A stretch of 64,000 nt of DNA from Ailanthus altissimus (lineage: Eukaryota; Streptophyta; Magnoliopsida; Sapindales; Simaroubaceae), in NCBI GenBank assembly GCA_946807835.1, contig OX327691.1, positions 15,923,688 to 15,987,687 of the forward strand, written 5' to 3'. The notes under the pieces were generated by a model. The model was given only the letters and a program-made list of their open reading frames with translations. It was not told where the DNA came from and searched no databases. This document shows positions 11,807 to 24,245 of this stretch, in pieces (the first letter of the stretch is position 1; each line of letters starts with the position of its first letter). The position numbers and the translations under genes are program-made.

Positions 11807-14226
11807 TTAAGATTCCGAAGGAGAAGTCCAATAAATCAGGCCACTGCAGGAGAAGAAATGTGTTACTGATGAGAATTAACAGATAATCAACCAGTCACTG
11901 GATTTGCCCTTTATTTTTGGGAATGAACACTTTTGCCTGTTAGAGCAATTTTCTTCCCTGTGGGGGGGTTCTTTCTGTCCTAATCTGATGAACATGCAGT
12001 GACTAAAAGATCAACCTAACTGTGCTTTTAAGCACAGCCAAGGATAATCTTGGATGGATGCAATCCTGACTATTGAAAAACAAAAGATCAACCTAACTGT
12101 GCTTTTAAGCACATAAAAGCCAAGGATAATCTTGGATGGAAGCAATCCTGACTATTGAAAAACAAACTCACAAATCTACAAGAGTGCCCTAACATTTGAG
12201 AAAGGTGAGAAGTGCAGCAATATGACTATGTATTTACCTGATCAACACAAACACACACTGCAAGACACCTGCAGTACCGGTCCACACTGAAGGACCAGTC
12301 TTCACAAGTGAATCTTGTATCAACAGACCTACTGATGCCGCTAGAGATACAAACGATACAACGTAAGCGAGGAAAAGCCAAAGCTTCAATCTGAGGCAAT
12401 AAAGAGAAAGATAAGCACCCATCACTAGAAGTAGCAACCATTGGGGGAGTTAAACGAACTGTCATAAGCCAGTTTATGCTAGACATCATGCAATGAAACC
12501 AATACTTCAATGGTAAGACCAATCAATTATAGTACTCAAAAATGTGCCACAGACACATGCATGCAGATGAATGATTTCTCACTGATCAAAATATGATATG
12601 AACTATAAAAAAACAAGGATATAATCATGCAGTTATGCCAAGTTCAAAACATTAAGCTTCTCAGAAAATTTCTTGGTTTTAAAAAGAAACCCAAAAAGTG
12701 CCTCGGAAATCAACCTGGAATCAGATAAGAGGAATGTCAACCATTATGACAAACCGAATCCTTTTCTTTCCAAATTTTTCCTATTATTCAAAAGCCTCAA
12801 GGCACTAATTCATCTGCCATTCTGTGTCAGAAGCATATTTAAACTAATTTGTGATATTTTTTAGAAGAAACTGAAAAGTAAATTGAAGGAGAAAGATAAA
12901 ACTTACAAAGGTGGACCAGGTATCCAACTAATTTGTGATAATTATAACCATTATCAACATCACTACTCATTTCTTCAACATTTCCTGGAGTTTTTCAGAC
13001 TAGGACAATATAGATAGATTCTTAGCAGCATATATCAAAATCCCACCCAACAATGACTCGTCAAAAAATCTGGATATAAACACCAATCTTCATGCTATAT
13101 TCACCCTCAATTGCACCATATCACCAAGAGGTTTTCAACCTACATTTCAGAACTTAGTCTAAATCAACTAAAGACCTAACAACACAACAGGCATTTAGTT
13201 CCAATATGCCACTAATCTGCAGAAGTTACCCTCTATAACAAAACAAGTTACGAGACAGAAGGAAATGAATTCTCTAAGCCTAATAAGGCAACAATCTAGG
13301 GCGAGTAAAACTTGAATCTAAGGTGAGTTGTGTATATATGTCATAAGTTATGAAAATTTTAATCACAATTAATCTATCTATTGAATGAAATTTGACAAAG
13401 TATACGTTCACGAGTTCGTGCTAAAGTTCCAATGAATTCCTGATAATCTATGTGCCAGGATTTTCAAGACAAAAATCAAGTGAAAAGCAATAGAAGGCCT
13501 GAATTGCCCTCAGCACCCAAAAACAACAATATTTACTTCTACACTCTACTTACCAAATACTAAAACTCATGCCAAAGTACAAAGATCACCCATCCATGTT
13601 CAGAGTTTCATAAATCAACACCATGGCACCAATTAACATACATTTCACAAAACCATTCAATTGCCTCAATTAAATTAAAAAGACATGAGCACTCAAAACT
13701 TTTGGACAAAAATGTAAATATATATATTGCTTCAGAAATAGTGTAACGTCACAAACTACTGAAAAATCCAGCATTAAAAAACTCGATCAGCTGAAGTAGG
13801 AATCATCAATTCAACTCCAAACACAAGTTAAATTTCCAATTAGATAAATAAACTAAATATATATATATAAGCATAAAAGAATTGGAGGGGGAAAAAAGAA
13901 AAAGAAAAGGCTGAAATTAAAGTTATTCGCTAACCTCCACTCGCCTTCTTCGTAAGGAGAATAATCGATGTCCTCCTTTCTCACGCAATTGAACATCAAA
14001 GCCGCAAGTGAGGCAAAAATACCTGCCAAAAAACACAAACTAACGTTCAAATTCTCGTACGCAATCAAAACCCTAACAACGAATGTTTTATACCAGGGAG
14101 GTAGTGAAGGAAGGAGACATTGACGGAGCTGCAAACGACGGCGTCGATCCAGAACCACCAGCCGGCTCCAAAAACGGCTCCAGCCACGCCGGGGCCGAAG
14201 ATTGCCCACAACTCCGCTAAATCCAT
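11807..14226 (-). CDS. TMEM50 / UPF0220 family membrane protein
   Basis: Four exons on the minus strand: 14226-14094, 14022-13935, 12390-12238 and 11843-11807, together 411 nt for 136 residues plus stop. All introns have GT/AG borders and the frame joins cleanly. The protein starts MDLAELWAIFGPGVAGAVFG and continues through ALMFNCVRKEDIDYSPYEEG and LWLFLAYVVSFVSLAASVGL to GLIYWTSPSES. This is the pattern of plant transmembrane protein 50 homologues: about four hydrophobic segments with a short cytosolic-type loop after the second. An in-frame ATG exists 16 codons upstream (14274), but family members begin at MDLAE, so 14226 is chosen. Related proteins lie in ER/Golgi membranes; their molecular role is poorly defined. 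The gene looks intact. Confidence 0.9.
12005..12164. repeat. Tandem duplication (~77 bp) in intron 3 of the TMEM50-type gene
   Basis: Two adjacent copies start at 12005 and 12082; each contains AGATCAACCTAACTGTGC, and they differ by a 6 bp insertion and a few substitutions. The repeat is intronic and has no visible coding effect. Confidence 0.85.
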
Positions 14227-14274
14227 TTCAAATGACCAACCAACCGTACCGGCTTTGCTTTGCTTTGCGAACAC

Positions 14275-15171
14275 TTCCAGCCCGAACTCAATTTTTGCGC
14301 TCTCTCTCCGCCTCTCTGGCCCCAGTCCCCACTTTGTTTTTCCCCGGGTTACTCCTTTACTTTTTTGTCCTCTTCTCCGTAACTAATTATTACTTTATTG
14401 ATGATTTTTGTATCAAAATTAATTATTAATGCCTATTCAATTAAAATGATGGTGCCATCAATTTTCTTTAGTACTCAGTTTCATAGACCTTACCAATTGA
14501 TCAGTTACCTTATACAATATTAAGAAACGTCAAGCTTGTTAAGAAAAACTAAAAGGCCATGCTTTTACGTGTTTATATCAAATAAATGCATAAATATTAA
14601 AAATAATTCCATGTATTTTAAGTTTATTTTAATTTGTCCATTCAAAATAACGTATCACTCATTCGTTGAATGATGGTATAATATAAATTTTAAAAATTGA
14701 AATTAATTATCTTTTAAAAAATATACATTGTTTATAATTTAAAAAAATTAACACAATGATTTAATATATTGGTATTATTCAAAAAAATTATTTCATTATT
14801 TTAAATTTACACACAAAATTTGATTTTATGTCTTTTGCAAGAGTGCACATAAGGGTTTGTATTTTTGAATTGCACATATCACAATGTTGACAAAGAGTGA
14901 GGTGTGTTGCGCGCGGTTGGCATTAATAACTTTCACGATTTATTTTCTTTTTAATTAGGTAAATTTTTATGTTATAATAAAAGTGATATAACATTCAAGA
15001 ATAAAAAAGAAAGAGGAATTTTATAAAAATACTATGAAATAAGGTTTGATCCTATTTACAGGGATTCCGTAAATATTCTATGAATTTAAGAATTTTTGCT
15101 TGTATTGTATTATTTGATTTACATATCAAAATTAATAATATTTGAGATTATGCAGGATTATATACAAAAAA
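14275..15171. other. Intergenic, promoter side of the TMEM50-type gene
   Basis: The part next to 14275 holds the 5' UTR and promoter of the minus-strand TMEM50-type gene; it is relatively C-rich with CTCTCT tracts. From about 14400 it is very AT-rich. No gene, tRNA or recognised repeat was found. Confidence 0.5.
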
Positions 15172-15511
15172 GCGATGATCAGTAGCTAGTCCGAGAGGAT
15201 GATCAGCCACATTAAGACTGAGACACGGCCCTGATACCTATGGGAGGTAGTAGTGGGAAATTTTTCGCAATGGACGAAAGCCTGACAGATCAATGCCACG
15301 TGGAGGTAGAAGGCCCATGGGTCGTGAACTTCTTTTCCCAGAGAAAAAGCAATGACGGTATTTGGAGAATAAGCATTGGCTAACTCTATGCCAGCAGCCG
15401 CGATAATATAGAGGATGCAAGCGTTATCTGGAATGATTGGGCGTAAAGCATTTGTAGGTGGCTTTTTAAGTCCGTCGTCAAATCCTAGGGCTCAACCCTG
15501 GACAAGCGGTG
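15172..15511 (+). pseudogene. Plastid 16S rRNA fragment (nuclear copy)
   Basis: About 340 nt of plastid small-subunit rRNA, from the 5' domain region around the GATGATCAGCCACA helix through the 530-loop (GCCAGCAGCCGCGATAA) to CAACCCTGGACAAGCGGTG, where homology stops abruptly. Changes such as GCCGCGGTAA to GCCGCGATAA show decay. It is not an rRNA gene in function. Confidence 0.9.
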
Positions 15512-16071
15512 ACTCTTTCTCTGACCGCCAGTTTTAAGAATGAGTAATTGCCCTTCTCCGACCCTTACTGCCCAACCTGAGAGTGGACAGCTAATGTATT
15601 CCACTTATTGAGCAGGGTTCTATGGTCAGTCCGTGACCTCTGGATACCGAAGGCGTCCTTGGGGTGATCTCATAGTTCCTATGGGATGGAGACGATGGGG
15701 TCGGTCCATGGATTTTTCTTCCTTTTGTTTTATCGCATTTCACTCGAAGGGTTGAAATGAGATAATGCATCAAGCTGTTCGCAAAGGCCAACTTGATCCT
15801 CTTCCCCAGGGATCCCAGATGAGGGAACCCTAAAAGAGCTGCTGACTCCAACTACCGTCCATGTACGATCCATACTAGATCTAACCAACCGCCCATCCTA
15901 CCTTTTCTACGTTATTGACAACCCATCTTTGTCTCAGTAGAGTCTTTTGAGTGGCATGTTTTGATCCTCTTCCCTATTACTTAGAAAAAGTAAGCCACCG
16001 GTTCAGGTACAAGATACTATCATTACCACCTGGACAATTAGACATCCAACTCGTAATTGCAATGACCCAAT

Positions 16072-16108
16072 TGTAAGAGCGGAGCTCTACCAACTAAGCT
16101 ATATCCCC
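16072..16108 (-). pseudogene. Plastid trnA-UGC 5' exon fragment (nuclear copy)
   Basis: On the minus strand this reads GGGGATATAGCTTAGTTGGT and on to CTCTTACA, the acceptor, D-arm and anticodon 5' half of plastid tRNA-Ala, followed (lower coordinates) by its group II intron. Two substitutions and the absence of the 3' exon make it non-functional. Confidence 0.85.
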
Positions 16109-16614
16109 ACGAGCCAAGTGGAGCATGCATGAAGGAGGCCAATGCTTCTTATCTTCTTTTCCTTTTCCTTTTCGCAAGGACCAGGAGATTGGATCTAGCC
16201 GTAAGAAGAATGCTTGGCTGATAAATAACTCACTTCTTGGTCTTCGACCCCCTCAGTCATTACGAACGCCCCCAATCAATGCAGTGAGATGTGTCTATTT
16301 ATCTATCTATTGACTCAAAATGGGAGCAGGTTTGAAAAAGGATCTTAAAGTGTCTAGGGTTGGGCCAGGAGGGTCTCTTAACGCCTTCTTTTTTTTTCTT
16401 ATCGGAGCTATTTCACAAATACGTCCCATGATAAGGACGAATGGGGGAACAAGCACACTTGGAGATCGTAGTACAACGGAGAGTTGTATGCTGCGTTTGG
16501 GAATGATGAATCGCTCCCAAAAAGGAATCCGTTGATTCTCTCCCAATTGGTTGGACCGTAGGTGCGATGATTTACTTCATTACTTATTTTGTATTTACAA
16601 TTATTTATTTTTAT

Positions 16615-16740
16615 AATTTTAGTTAAATTTAATGAAATTATTTTTTAAATTTTTTTTATTATCATTAGTATTATTGATAACTTTCATTTTTATCCAATTT
16701 AAAAAAATAAGTAATTTCATCAAATTTAATAGAAAAAATT
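16615..16740. repeat. AT-rich inverted repeat (MITE-like hairpin)
   Basis: The arm at 16615-16651 is the near-complement of 16696-16740 (word AGTTAAATTTAATGAAATTA against its reverse complement), with a ~44 bp loop. It lies just beyond the plastid insertion. No target duplication is assigned. Confidence 0.6.
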
Positions 16741-16960
16741 GTAAAAAAAAAAAGTGAAAATGGTAACTTTAAAAATAGAATCACTTTCACTATAATATAT
16801 GGGTCCAAATGTGTTTTTCCCTTTTTTATTTTTTAAGGAAAGCATAAAGAGAAACATGTGTCAAGACACATATAATTTTAATAAAATGAACAAAGTAAAT
16901 AAATTATAAATAATTAAATTAAAGAGTTTGATTTTAGAAGGATAAAAATATTTTGAAGAC

Positions 16961-17959
16961 TGTTGACCAAAAAAATGGTTTCTCAAGCCAATGAGTTTTG
17001 AATTTGTTTTATTACAAGAATCTACGTTGAGTTTTGTCTAACTGGGCCTGAAACTCCGAACTTTGTTGTGATGATAGAACACTTACAAAACACTGAGATT
17101 ATCATTAATACCTGGCCGATGCGGGTTCCAGCGAAAACTTTTCGATGCTTAAGTCAGATAAAGCTGTTTTGATGAGATTTGAAGGGACAAAAAGAACAAA
17201 TCTATAAAAAAAAAAAGTAGCAAGAATTCGGATATCAAAAATTTTCTCTCTTTTACGTCATTCCCTCACCTATTTATAGCATTAGTCTTCTATGAATATT
17301 CTTCATGCTTATCTTCGTCGATGTTGTGGTTATTTTAAGTAAGTCTTTAGTTTAGGTAAGTCTTGATTATTTTGGGTTACCCTCTGATCTCTTGGTGTAG
17401 TTTACAGGATTTTTGCCTAAAGGCACTATAGTTCTTCCTCCTATTGGTTTCTTCTTTTGTCTTTTCTGTATTAATATTGATAGTTCCTACTTGGCTCGAC
17501 CATTTCTGTTGTGAATGTGGTTCGGCATTTCTTACCAAGATGGTCCTTTTTATAACGTGTTGGATTCTAACTAGCCTAAGTCTTATTTCTATGGATTGAG
17601 CAGATGGTTATGTATCTATCCTTGTGGTAGTGCCTAATCGAGATATAAACTGCTCGATTCTATATAGATCTATTACTGAGCCAGTTCTTTTATGTTCTGT
17701 TCGTTTTAATCATGTAGAAGTTTATGACTCTTGTCGGCTCGATCATGAATATGCAGGACTAATGCCCAAACTGCTCAGACTAAACCTGGTTCAAGCGACC
17801 GGATAGGTTTTATGCTTGAAGTTTATCCTGAGGCCTGGTTTTGCATGCCTTGGTGAACTCAATTGGCTTGCATTTAGGCCTTCGATGCTGGCTCATAAAG
17901 AACTATCTTGGAGGGTTGGTCTTTTGGGCCCCAATGAGCTAGGCCTTTGGGGAGATTTT
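16961..17959 (-). mobile_element. Ty3/gypsy LTR copy (Tat-type family)
   Basis: The sequence is colinear with the 5' LTR of the gypsy element at 36057-37100, in the same minus orientation. Both start TGTTG(A/G) on the + strand and share the block AACTTTGTTGTGATGAT, a TATTTATAGCAT TATA-like site and the AACTATCTTGGAG end. It stops against the copia element that begins at 17960. No gypsy internal sequence adjoins it, so it is a solo or truncated LTR. Confidence 0.75.
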
Positions 17960-20161
17960 TGTTGAAATTAGTGCTTACGTACCATTCCAGTATTGTATGA
18001 ATATTAATTATTTACTATTTATACAATAAATACTTCGAATAAAATCGTTAATATTAAATATAAATGGTAAAATGCTTGTAATATTTTAAACATTGAATGA
18101 TCTGAATGAGTTCAGATCTGATCTAAAGGAGTTTAGACTAGGGCTAAGAGTTAGCAGTGCTGAGAGTTAGTAGTGCTAAGGGTTAGCAGGTTATAAAATT
18201 TAGCCACATTTAAAGAGTTATATCCTTGTTTGAAATGGGGCAAAGGCCTAAAGATATGCTAGTAATGACATAATTGTAAAGGGTTGCAATAGGTGTTAAG
18301 AAATGTCATTATATAAGTATGTTCTCAAACTCTATGTTTATGATCTATTTTCATTGATGAGGGTCTGTCGATAAACCCCTGTTATATAGACCAGTGTATG
18401 TCTATATCTGTATGGTATAGATAGTTATTCTTAGCTGACCATGGCTTAATAGAAGCTCGTATAGGCATGTAGGTATTCAGTAACGATTAGATACTGAACA
18501 GACTCAATTAGGATCTCTAATAGATATCCCATAAAGCCGCCAATTGAGGACCCTTTCAAGTTGAGTAGTATTCGTGATCCCTAAACCTGAGCACAACGAT
18601 GGGCTTGTGAGTGATCTATCATATTTAAGTTCCACACATGTCAGAGACCTTTCAAGGTCTGACCGTTGAGTGTCGCTGGGTATGGTTCGATGCTCATGAA
18701 GTCCAATGTGTGTAGATATAGGATCCGTCAGATCATATAAGTGAGTAGTATATCTAGATTCTACAAGATGGTGTTCTAGAAAGTCTTATGGCCACAAGCA
18801 ATACACTCAACAAAAATATGCTCCATGTCAGAAACAATATCGTAAAATTGTTTGTGAATATTGTTTATAGGAATATGAATCTGGAGATAAGTTCTAGAGT
18901 TGAGCATATGGAGACTTGACAGTAATGATCTATGTCTCTACTCTTCCAGGATATTAATGACGGAGAAATTATACGAATATGTATTAACTTCAACTTGTAT
19001 GGTTCAACACGTTGTTTTATTATTTTCATAACATGTGTGTGGGGCAATGTTTATGGACTTACGAATGAGTCCCGTAAGATAAAATTTGTGTGAATTTAAA
19101 AAGTTTCACTATATGAAGTGTACTCATGGTACATTAAGGTAACGCATCGAATTAAAATAGATCAATCTGGAAAGTTCTCGAAAAAGTCAAAATTATTTTA
19201 AGGTCTCTCTTAGAGATTATAAAGTTTAAGTGTTAAGCTCGAGATCTCGGCAAATGAGATTTGCCACTTTTACCTTTCTATTGGATGTCACATATCATGC
19301 CATTAATTTGTTAAAACATGACACGTGGCGAGGTTTCATTGACTTAATCAATAAATTGCAAGAAATTAAAATATTAAATAAATTATTTATTTGATAATTG
19401 AGCCATAAAATCATTTTCGCCAATTCATTATTAGGTAATTAAAATAGCAAATGTTTATAATAAATTATTAGCAAGTGGTGGAAACATTAAGTATTAATTG
19501 GCCAAATGTATGTAAATGAAAAGCTTTGAAAGATAAAATCAATTCGGGCAAATTGATAAGTAAAGAAATACATGGCATAATTGTATTAGTTATTGTGCCA
19601 CCGATTTTCCTTTCATGTAGTCATTCTTTTGGAAAACAAAGCATTGATTTATCTTGCTTGAATTTAAGCATGATATGTCTTAATAGAACAAAAGCATTCG
19701 GCCACCTAAAGCTCTTATGCCACCAAGCTTTCATTTGTAAGCAAGAAGTGGCCATTTACGTGCATTGTCATGCTTGCAATTCATAAGCCATTAATTGATC
19801 TTTAATTCGTTTAGGTGGCAACAATTTAGGCTATATATATGGCAAACTTCATTTGTTCAAGTTAAGTTAAAGTGAAGTGAAAATAGTAAGCAATAGAGAT
19901 TCCTAAATGTCCGAGAGATGTATGAAGTAAGAGTTGCTTCAAGTTAAATATTCTATCAAGAATAAAAAGCTACCATTTTACCTTGAAGGATCCCACCGAG
20001 TCCTCAACTAGAACTACGTAAAGCACGCTTCAAAGGTGAGTGCTTTAATATTTCATTATTGTAATAAAATATTTGTTAATATTTTGCTGCATATTTATGC
20101 ATGTGAGGTTTAAATTAAAAATTAGAAAAAAAATGTACACATTTACCCTATAAACAATGCA
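17960..20161 (+). repeat. 5' LTR of the copia element (2202 bp)
   Basis: Starts TGTTGAAATTAGTGC and ends AACAATGCA directly before the primer binding region. It corresponds along its length to 24246-26451. It is long for a copia LTR. It includes GAGTTGAGTAGTATTCGTG, a block also conserved in the other copies in the window. Confidence 0.88.
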
Positions 20162-20170
20162 CTTTCGAAT

Positions 20171-20182
20171 TAGTATCAGAGC
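20171..20182 (+). other. Primer binding site of the copia element (initiator tRNA-Met)
   Basis: TAGTATCAGAGC, nine bases after the LTR end, is one change from the TGGTATCAGAGC expected for initiator tRNA-Met priming. Confidence 0.8.
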
Positions 20183-20756
20183 GCATGATTGTGTGCAGTT
20201 TGTGTACTTAGTCAAAGCGTTCGTAGCGTAAATAAAATGTCTCAGGGCTGCTGATTATGTAATTCAAATATTGAAAAATGCATAATGGGATACAGCGGAA
20301 AGGGACATCACTATAGTGCCAGAAGCTCAGCGCCAGAGTGGAACCCTAACACCACAGCACTATAAAGATTCAAACCGTGATACCGGAGGCTGGGCCTTCA
20401 GCATCGCAATACTGAAAACTTAAGAAAAGTTGTAATTACACTAAATTACTCTAATTGTTTATTTTTAAATTGTTTAAAAATATTTATTATTTATTATATG
20501 CAATTTATAATCATTATAATTATTGCAATATAAATTATGGCTCATTTGTTTATACTGAAAATCACAATATAAGCCTTACTGATGGGGCTAATTGTGTTTG
20601 CAATAAATAAATGTGTGATTAAGAATCACATCCTCATAAGATGAAGACAAGTATAAAAAAAATCTCTCTCAATCAAATTGAAAGTGTTTTATTATGAGAT
20701 AATAATACGCAATGATCTGTCTTGTCATTACAGACGGGTCACATCGGTCTTTTTTT

Positions 20757-21150
20757 AATATTGCTACAGCGTGAGGAATTTGGTTAGTGTGATTCAGACT
20801 ATGTGGGTTAAACATGAGATGAGGTAAATATATGCAAACGTATTGCCCAATATTGCTACAACATAAAGGTAGTATCGGTAACATATGTTTGATTATTGAC
20901 AAGTTAATCTGGAATATACTTACTCAATATTGCTACAATGTGAGGATAAGGTGTATTTAGGATCAATGGTAAGAGTTGCATGAGATACAATTGACAAGAG
21001 TTGTCTATTTGTTGAGTTTACAAATGCTAATATTGCTACAATGTGAGGATAAAGTGTATTTAGGATCAATGGTAAGAGTTGCATGAGATACAATTGATAA
21101 GAGTTGTTTACTTGTTGGGTTTACAAAGGCAAATATTGCTACAGCGTGAG
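20757..21150 (+). repeat. Leader repeats with AATATTGCTACA core
   Basis: AATATTGCTACA recurs at 20757, 20849, 20926, 21029 and 21132, often followed by a variant of GTGAGG. The last three starts are exactly 103 bp apart and their units are nearly identical; the first two intervals are 92 and 77 bp. The array lies between the primer site and the gag region of the copia element. Confidence 0.85.
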
Positions 21151-24100
21151 GTTAGAGTAAAATGTCAATAGGATCCACTTCCTGCTGTACAATTTAAAAG
21201 AATTTTAAATTGCCGTTCTCTCATTTTAAAGATTTTGGGAATTATGTAAAGTAGTATGAGGGTATTTTTTTAGACTAAAAATATATAAAAGTTATACCCA
21301 TGATTTATAGTGTTATTAATTAATAATTAAAAATATTCTACTATACATCTCCTAAGTATTTTATAGGGATAAGATCAATATGAGAATCCATTAGTATACT
21401 AGTTTTTAGCACAACAACTATAAGATACAGAAAAATATTCAAATTTGCCAATGAATCTAAGAAATAGTCCTGGATTCAGATAAACTTAGATATATTTATA
21501 ATCAATAAATGAGGTGTTTCTAATAATATCTCTTAGGTAGAGATAGAAATTTATCAGAAATGGATTATGGATGATTTGAGAGTCAAATCATATATCCTAA
21601 CCTCAATGTCTAATGATTTTCAGTGAGAACATGTGCATATGAGATGTGCAAGTAGTACAATCATCCATCTAAAAAATTATATCTAAACCACAAATAGAGA
21701 ATAATAACAATGGAAATTATTTTCACTTGGATAAGGTTTAAATAGTAATTGTTACTATTTAATGTACCTTACTTTAGGAAAAATAGATTATTTAGATATA
21801 TGTTTACTAATTATAGACATTTCATTGACATGTGATGTTAAGATCTACAGGGATATGAGATACTGCCTGTTACTCTCATATCAGCAAGTGTTGCATAATT
21901 TGAGTAATGTTAAAAAACTATAAAAGAATAAGTACAGCTTTACATAGGAAATTGAGATTTTTTAAATGTGATAGCTGTTAGGATTTTTAAGTCACTTCTC
22001 CACTCTGACAGAAGCATTATATTGTATAATTGATATTTTGTGTCAAACATTATTAGGTGAATCATATCACTCTCTATAATAGATAGAGAGGGTTATCACG
22101 AATACATCAGAAATAATTCCTCATGTAAATATGATAATGATAATATTTTGTTAACTGAATGTCAGTTAATGAATGACCATTATATCTTAAATACAAATTG
22201 AAATGTCTAGGTGAATAGAATACATAGTAGTTTGGAAACTTTGAATAATAATGAATTATGGGACATAAGATTAGGTCATGTAGTTGTGAGATGACTATCC
22301 CGTTTGGTTAAGGATAGCCAGATACTTGATCTGACTATAAAACCTTGCCAGTTTATAAATTTTAGATTCAAGGAAAAATGACCAAATACTTATGTAAGTA
22401 TTAGATACTGACCCACTGATTTATTGAAACTTGTATATAGTGATGTATATGCTCCAATGAATCATACTATCATTAGGTGGATTTCGATACTTCATTGTGA
22501 TTTGTCACAATATAGATAAGTGTTTCTAGGAAACACAATACAAAAACCTTTGAAATGTTCAAAGAGTTCAGACTAAAAGTAGAGAAATAAACCCTTATGT
22601 ATATTTAATGCCTTTGATCCAATCGATGTGATCTATACATGAACAGTAAATTCATAAATTATTTAAAGGAAAATAAAATTTTCACTCAATATAGTCTTAC
22701 AGGTACACCTCAATGCAAAGGTGTTTTGGAGATGAGGAATTAGACTTTATTAGATTTGGTCTAATTGATATTGAGTTTCACCAATCTTCTACAATATCTT
22801 AGAGATATGCTCTAGTAACTGTTAATCATTTATTGAATAAAGTTCTATCAAAAGTCATTCTTTCAATTTCGCATAAGATATCAACTAGAAGGAAATCAAG
22901 TGCTAAGTATGTTAAGATTTGGAGCTGTTTTATTTGTATAAGAGTTATGCAACAGGGTGAACTTGCACCTAAGAGGTACAAGTATCGGTTTATTTTATAT
23001 TCCAAGTAAACTATGGGATACTAGTTCTATGATTTAGAGGAGTGAAATATATTTGTTCTTTGTTATGCTACTTTTCAAGAGAAAGAGTTTCTCATAGATC
23101 ATAGGGATTGCAGAAAGATTGAACTTGGTATAGTCAATCTAAAAATAAATATGAACCAACATGGAGCCTAAAGTTCAATTAAGTGAGATACATATAATAC
23201 ACTCTCTTTATAAGTCTGAAAGGATATCGAGAGTCACCTATTAGGTATGGTTGATACTTGAAGGTTCTTTGGTATTTTCTTATTTGAAGAAAATCATCAT
23301 TTGACTTATATAAAGATCCCATGTTGGACATCAATTCAAGAAAATGATAAGATGCCATGAAATTCAAAACTGACTTTATACATGAGAATCAAGTCTAGCA
23401 TTTGATCATACTTTCGGTAAGAATTATTCCTATTACTTGCAAATAAGTTTACACAGGGGAAACGTGAGCCTAAAATAAAGGTATAGACCTTCTAAGCCTA
23501 ACTGGTGATAAAAGTTTACACTTAAAAATCTTGGATCGATAATAAGGAAACATTTTCACAAGTAATCATGCTTAAGTCAATTTGAATTTTGTTGCCTATT
23601 GAATTTTTTTAGATTCTTCGTTTTAACAAAGAAATCAGAGAGTTTGGTTTCATCTAAAATGAAAAGAAAGTTTGTATGTTCAAAATGGCGGTTGGAGCAT
23701 AATTATCTTTCTAGTTCTCTATATGGTTGACATATTTAATATCATAAATGATATTGATATATTACAAATTAGGTAGATAAGAGTTATATGAATAAGAACT
23801 TCTCTATAAAAGATTTGGGAAAGGCTTCAAATATACTAGCTATAAAGTGTTATACAGATAGAGTTAGGAGGCTGGTAGGACTATCCTAATCCTCGTACAT
23901 AAACAATGTTATTGAAAAGTACAATTTTAGTAACTATAAGGTAGTTAATGTATTTTTCAAACATGGCATTTATCTTTTAGGAGAAGGTGTCTTCAGCAAG
24001 AAGATAAAAACGTTAGAGTGTCTAACACATCATGATCATCAGCTATTAGAGATATTAAAGATATAATTAGAATACCACATAATTAGAAAGTTCTTAACTA

Positions 24101-24245
24101 TTAGAGATATAATACTATCTAAGATATATTCCATGAATAATATAGTGGACCCATTAACTAAAGCCTTAACTCCTAATGTGTTTGAGAAATACATGGAGAC
24201 GATAAGTATTAGATATTATCATGAATAGCACTAGAACAAGTAGGA

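Larger units (their letters stand above)
15172..16582. other. Rearranged plastid DNA insertion (NUPT) from the rRNA operon
   Basis: At least two or three plastid pieces are joined. 15172-15511 matches the 5' part of plastid 16S rRNA in + orientation (GATGATCAGCCACA, TGCCAGCAGCCGCG and GTAAAGC motifs). About 15512-16136 is the trnA-UGC intron, trnA 5' exon and trnA-trnI spacer in reverse orientation. About 16137-16582 is again + strand and ends with sequence I recognise from the 3' part of the trnI-GAU intron, stopping just before its 3' exon. Many substitutions relative to plastid sequence, mostly C to T or G to A, show that the copy is old and non-functional. In a plastome these parts are not in this order or orientation. 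Confidence 0.85.

Noticed and set aside
14120..14429. Two + strand frames over the first exon of the TMEM50-type gene
   Set aside because: They are antisense to a conserved exon and its leader, and show no family likeness.
15172..15511. Functional 16S rRNA gene
   Set aside because: Only about 340 bases of the gene, with many substitutions, ending abruptly at a junction. It is a nuclear plastid copy.
16320..16535. 71-codon open frame in the plastid insertion
   Set aside because: It corresponds to plastid intron sequence (trnI region) and has no sign of selection in the nucleus.
20757..21150. CRISPR-like array
   Set aside because: Regular 103 bp steps, but the whole unit is repeated, there are no unique spacers, and the setting is a plant retrotransposon leader.
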